A stretch of DNA of 6,882 bases from Cytophagales bacterium. Lineage in GTDB: Bacteria; Bacteroidota; Bacteroidia; Cytophagales; Spirosomataceae. Below the pieces are notes generated by a model, which worked only from the letters and a program-made list of their open reading frames with translations, ran no database searches and had not been told where the DNA came from. Numbering within the stretch: position 1 is the stretch's first letter; the number at the start of each line of letters is the position of its first letter. Shown in pieces: positions 5,667-6,882 of this stretch. The translations under genes were made by a program, and so were the position numbers. The DNA lies in contig JABMMK010000229.1 of the NCBI GenBank assembly GCA_013205605.1, positions 1 to 6,882 of the forward strand. The letters run 5' to 3'.

Positions 5667-5792
5667 TATTTTTTTGAAAATAAAATGCTTTTAGCAGGCT
5701 TAACTCCCCAAAAAAATCTTCTATTTTAAAAACGAATATTTACGGATAAATACGGATATGATGGGCGTGCAGGTAATTTGATTTTAGTATTT
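5667..5792. other. Intergenic stretch between fic and the 58-aa gene
   Basis: AT-rich and without a convincing open frame. It contains a tandem near-repeat TACGGATAAA / TACGGATATG (5741-5760) on the plus strand. No terminator is evident for the minus-strand gene that ends at 5793. Confidence 0.4.
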
Positions 5793-5969
5793 TTATTTAG
5801 TAGAAACTGGTTCGAACTTTTGAATTTGTGCTTTTTTTTGAATAGTTTTTGCAGCTGACTTATTCTTATATTCTCGAATAAATTCACTAATTTCTTCGCG
5901 AACTTGTTCCGTTAATGGCTCGCTTTTAATGAAAAAATCAACGCCTTTTGGTTCTCTTATATGTCCCAT
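5793..5969 (-). CDS. Small conserved-looking hypothetical protein, 58 aa
   Basis: Starts at ATG 5969 (MGHIREPKGVDFF) and is charged and probably helical: EPLTEQVREEISEFIREYKNK at about 19-39, then a Lys-rich tail. A longer frame from TTG 5993 adds eight residues and is less likely. I associate short proteins beginning MGHI-EP-GVDF with zeta-toxin neighbourhoods in Bacteroidota, but cannot confirm it here. No known domain or enzyme motif is seen. It overlaps the last open frame of the decayed zeta-like gene by 32 nt, so it may have been the downstream member of that operon or part of a second, deleted one. The frame is intact. Confidence 0.6.
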   Translation of the reverse strand: MGHIREPKGVDFFIKSEPLTEQVREEISEFIREYKNKSAAKTIQKKAQIQKFEPVSTK

Positions 5970-6252
5970 GATTATGAATAAAATATTTGTCAACTAAAAC
6001 TTGAGCCGCATCGGTTGGAATTATCATTCGATGACCGCCTGTTTTGATAAATTCATCTAATGTGGATTGGGTAGCAGATAGACCAAGTAATTGTAAATCA
6101 ATCAGCGATGACTGATTTAAATTAATTCAATTTCGTCTGCATTGACGAAAAAACCTGTTTTCTCCTTAATTTCTTGTTGAAACCCACGGAATAAACTAAT
6201 TTCCCTGAACCATTAGGACCAGCAAAAATCCTTAACGCTTTTTACTTGCCAT
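5938..6252 (-). pseudogene. Decayed zeta-toxin-like P-loop ATPase
   Basis: Zeta-type toxins are P-loop kinases that phosphorylate UDP-activated sugars or related substrates. From ATG 6252 the minus strand reads MASKKR, then after a shift LRIFAGPNGSGK (Walker A), then after a second shift SLFRGFQQEIKEKTGFFVNADEIEL. A third shift leads to the frame LIDLQLLGLSATQSTLDEFIKT. Three single-base losses, near 6234, 6198 and 6120, account for all the breaks; the second falls directly after the Walker A lysine. Zeta-like sequence stops near 6040. The frame then continues with GGHRMIIPTDAAQVLVDKYF, which I do not recognise, and stops at 5938. Full-length relatives are about 200 aa or more, so over half is missing. 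The ATG overlaps the upstream gene, the usual antitoxin-toxin arrangement. Confidence 0.6.
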
Positions 6253-6484
6253 GTAAAATCATTCCCTTTTTCAAGGTAATATTAGCAGGTTTTGTATCGA
6301 CAATATCAATCTGAATTTTTGAACCATCGGGCTGCTCCTCATAAACAACACCTTTTTCAATGTACGTAACAACTAAATCCATTGCTTTGGAGCGACGAAC
6401 TGCATTTCTTCCACTTATTTTTCCCACCTTAACCAAGAGGTTGGTTTGGCCTACATCCTTTCTAAATACCCTGTTGTTCTTCAT
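6242..6484 (-). CDS. Probable antitoxin partner of the zeta-like toxin, 80 aa
   Basis: Intact frame from ATG 6484 (MKNNRVFRKD) to TAA 6242; a TTG nine codons upstream is the only alternative. Visible features are a basic N-terminus (SGRNAVRRSKAM at 24-35), a beta-rich middle (DLVVTYIEKGVVYEEQPDGSK at 36-56) and a LKKGMILHGK end. I recall short proteins with the pattern SKAM-TYI-DGVIY-PDG ... LKKGMILHAK upstream of zeta toxins in Bacteroidota, so an antitoxin role is likely by position and resemblance. Its stop overlaps the start of the toxin remnant. No classical DNA-binding motif is seen. Confidence 0.6.
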   Translation of the reverse strand: MKNNRVFRKDVGQTNLLVKVGKISGRNAVRRSKAMDLVVTYIEKGVVYEEQPDGSKIQIDIVDTKPANITLKKGMILHGK

Positions 6485-6508
6485 AAGGCTAATTTTAACA
6501 ATACAATT

Positions 6509-6516
6509 CAAATATA
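6509..6516 (-). promoter_or_regulatory. Putative -7 promoter box of the zeta-type operon
   Basis: The minus strand carries TATATTTG, an exact match to TAnnTTTG, 25 bp upstream of the 80-aa gene's ATG, giving a leader of about 20 nt. It is the same octamer as in the hipB promoter. A -33 TTTG at proper spacing is not clear. The rest of 6517-6585 is AT-rich and empty. Confidence 0.45.
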
Positions 6517-6585
6517 ATAATTATTTATTCAATCCTCCGCATATCATTTCTGTTTGGAGATATCCAGATTTTAGAAAATCTTGTT

Positions 6586-6675
6586 TTAAATAAAACAAAC
6601 TGATTTAACGGTAGCATGCAGCAAACAAGCGAGCACAAGAAACTGATTTTAACCTGCAAGAAACGAATTGAATAA
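6586..6675 (+). repeat. Dispersed repeat block A, copy 3
   Basis: Third copy of the 90-bp unit, ungapped against the others. At its left edge the inverted repeat TTGTTTTA-AA-TAAAACAA (6581-6598) is perfect in this copy only; copies 1 and 2 keep the right arm. A 72-nt variable middle (6676-6747) follows. That middle contains nested inverted pairs GTTCG / CGAAC (about 6704-6739) and ATCTTT / AAAGAT (about 6716-6728). Confidence 0.9.
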
Positions 6676-6747
6676 TCCAATTTTCTTGATTTATTCTGAT
6701 TCGCGTTCGTCCTGATCTTTAAAAGATTCAACAGCGAACTGAAAGAG

Positions 6748-6872
6748 TCGGCCTTTGGGTACACCAGAATCCACCTCAAAAGGGTGGATTCTTTTATTTT
6801 ACAGGGTTGGTAGCAAAACAGGTAGCACGAGAAGGGTTTTCAGGTGAAATTTTACTTTGTTTAAATTTAAAC
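6748..6872 (+). repeat. Dispersed repeat block B, copy 3, with strong terminator hairpin
   Basis: Ungapped match to 4203-4327. The stem AGAATCCACC (6766-6775) pairs perfectly over 10 bp with GGTGGATTCT (6783-6792) around a 7-nt loop and is followed by TTTATTTT, a good plus-strand terminator. No protein gene on the plus strand precedes it, so the transcript it ends, if any, would begin in or near block A. The block again ends in GTTTAAATTTAAAC (6859-6872). Confidence 0.85.
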
Positions 6873-6882
6873 GATACTAGAA

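Noticed and set aside
1992..6675. Block A as an integron attC site
   Set aside because: ATTTAAC and TTTTAAC motifs occur, but both are in the same orientation rather than inverted as R'/R'' boxes. There is no long imperfect palindrome across the unit and no integrase in the window.
1992..6675. CRISPR array
   Set aside because: The three 90-bp copies are about 2 to 2.5 kb apart with genes between them; there are no short regular spacers and no cas genes.
6360..6779. A 77-codon plus-strand frame (6360-6593) and an 84-codon minus-strand frame (6525-6779)
   Set aside because: The first is antisense to the intact 80-aa gene. The second spans block A copy 3 and the terminator hairpin in a frame not kept in copy 2.

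Overview
The window looks like a piece of an AT-rich Bacteroidota chromosome. The signs are an ECF sigma factor followed by a FecR anti-sigma factor with the C-terminal DUF4974 domain, promoters of the TAnnTTTG type, weak or absent Shine-Dalgarno sequences, and a tail resembling a Fibrobacter succinogenes major paralogous (FISUMP) protein. I cannot name a genus.

Layout. Positions 1-137 are one end of an IS3-type insertion sequence, with the first 19 codons of its OrfA on the minus strand. A plus-strand terminator with no visible gene follows (182-214). Then come a FecR-like anti-sigma factor (255-1277) and its ECF sigma factor (1279-1836), a minus-strand operon with no TonB-dependent receptor in view. 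From about 1985 the character changes to accessory DNA. A 90-bp repeat, block A, occurs three times in the same orientation and without gaps (1992-2081, 4040-4129, 6586-6675). Copies 2 and 3 are each followed, after a poorly conserved 72-73 nt, by a second ungapped repeat of 125 bp, block B (4203-4327, 6748-6872). Block B contains a terminator-like hairpin and ends in a 14-bp palindrome.

The two intervals marked off by these repeats carry toxin-antitoxin-like or toxin-like genes. The first holds hipB-hipA on the plus strand, overlapping by one base, with a dyad operator over the promoter. The second holds, on the minus strand, a class II Fic AMP-transferase with DUF4172 and a winged-helix tail under a palindromic operator, a 58-aa hypothetical gene, a frameshifted and truncated zeta-toxin-like ATPase, and the intact 80-aa protein that probably preceded it as antitoxin. 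A 43-codon tail resembling FISUMP proteins lies between block B copy 2 and fic.

Interpretation. The sigma/FecR pair is ordinary Bacteroidota cell-surface signalling cut off from its receptor. The rest resembles a small array of stress or persistence modules separated by a dispersed bipartite repeat, with decay and truncation at the joints. Whether the repeat is a recombination site, a small RNA gene or a relic of gene 3' ends cannot be settled from this sequence. It is the most unusual thing in the window.
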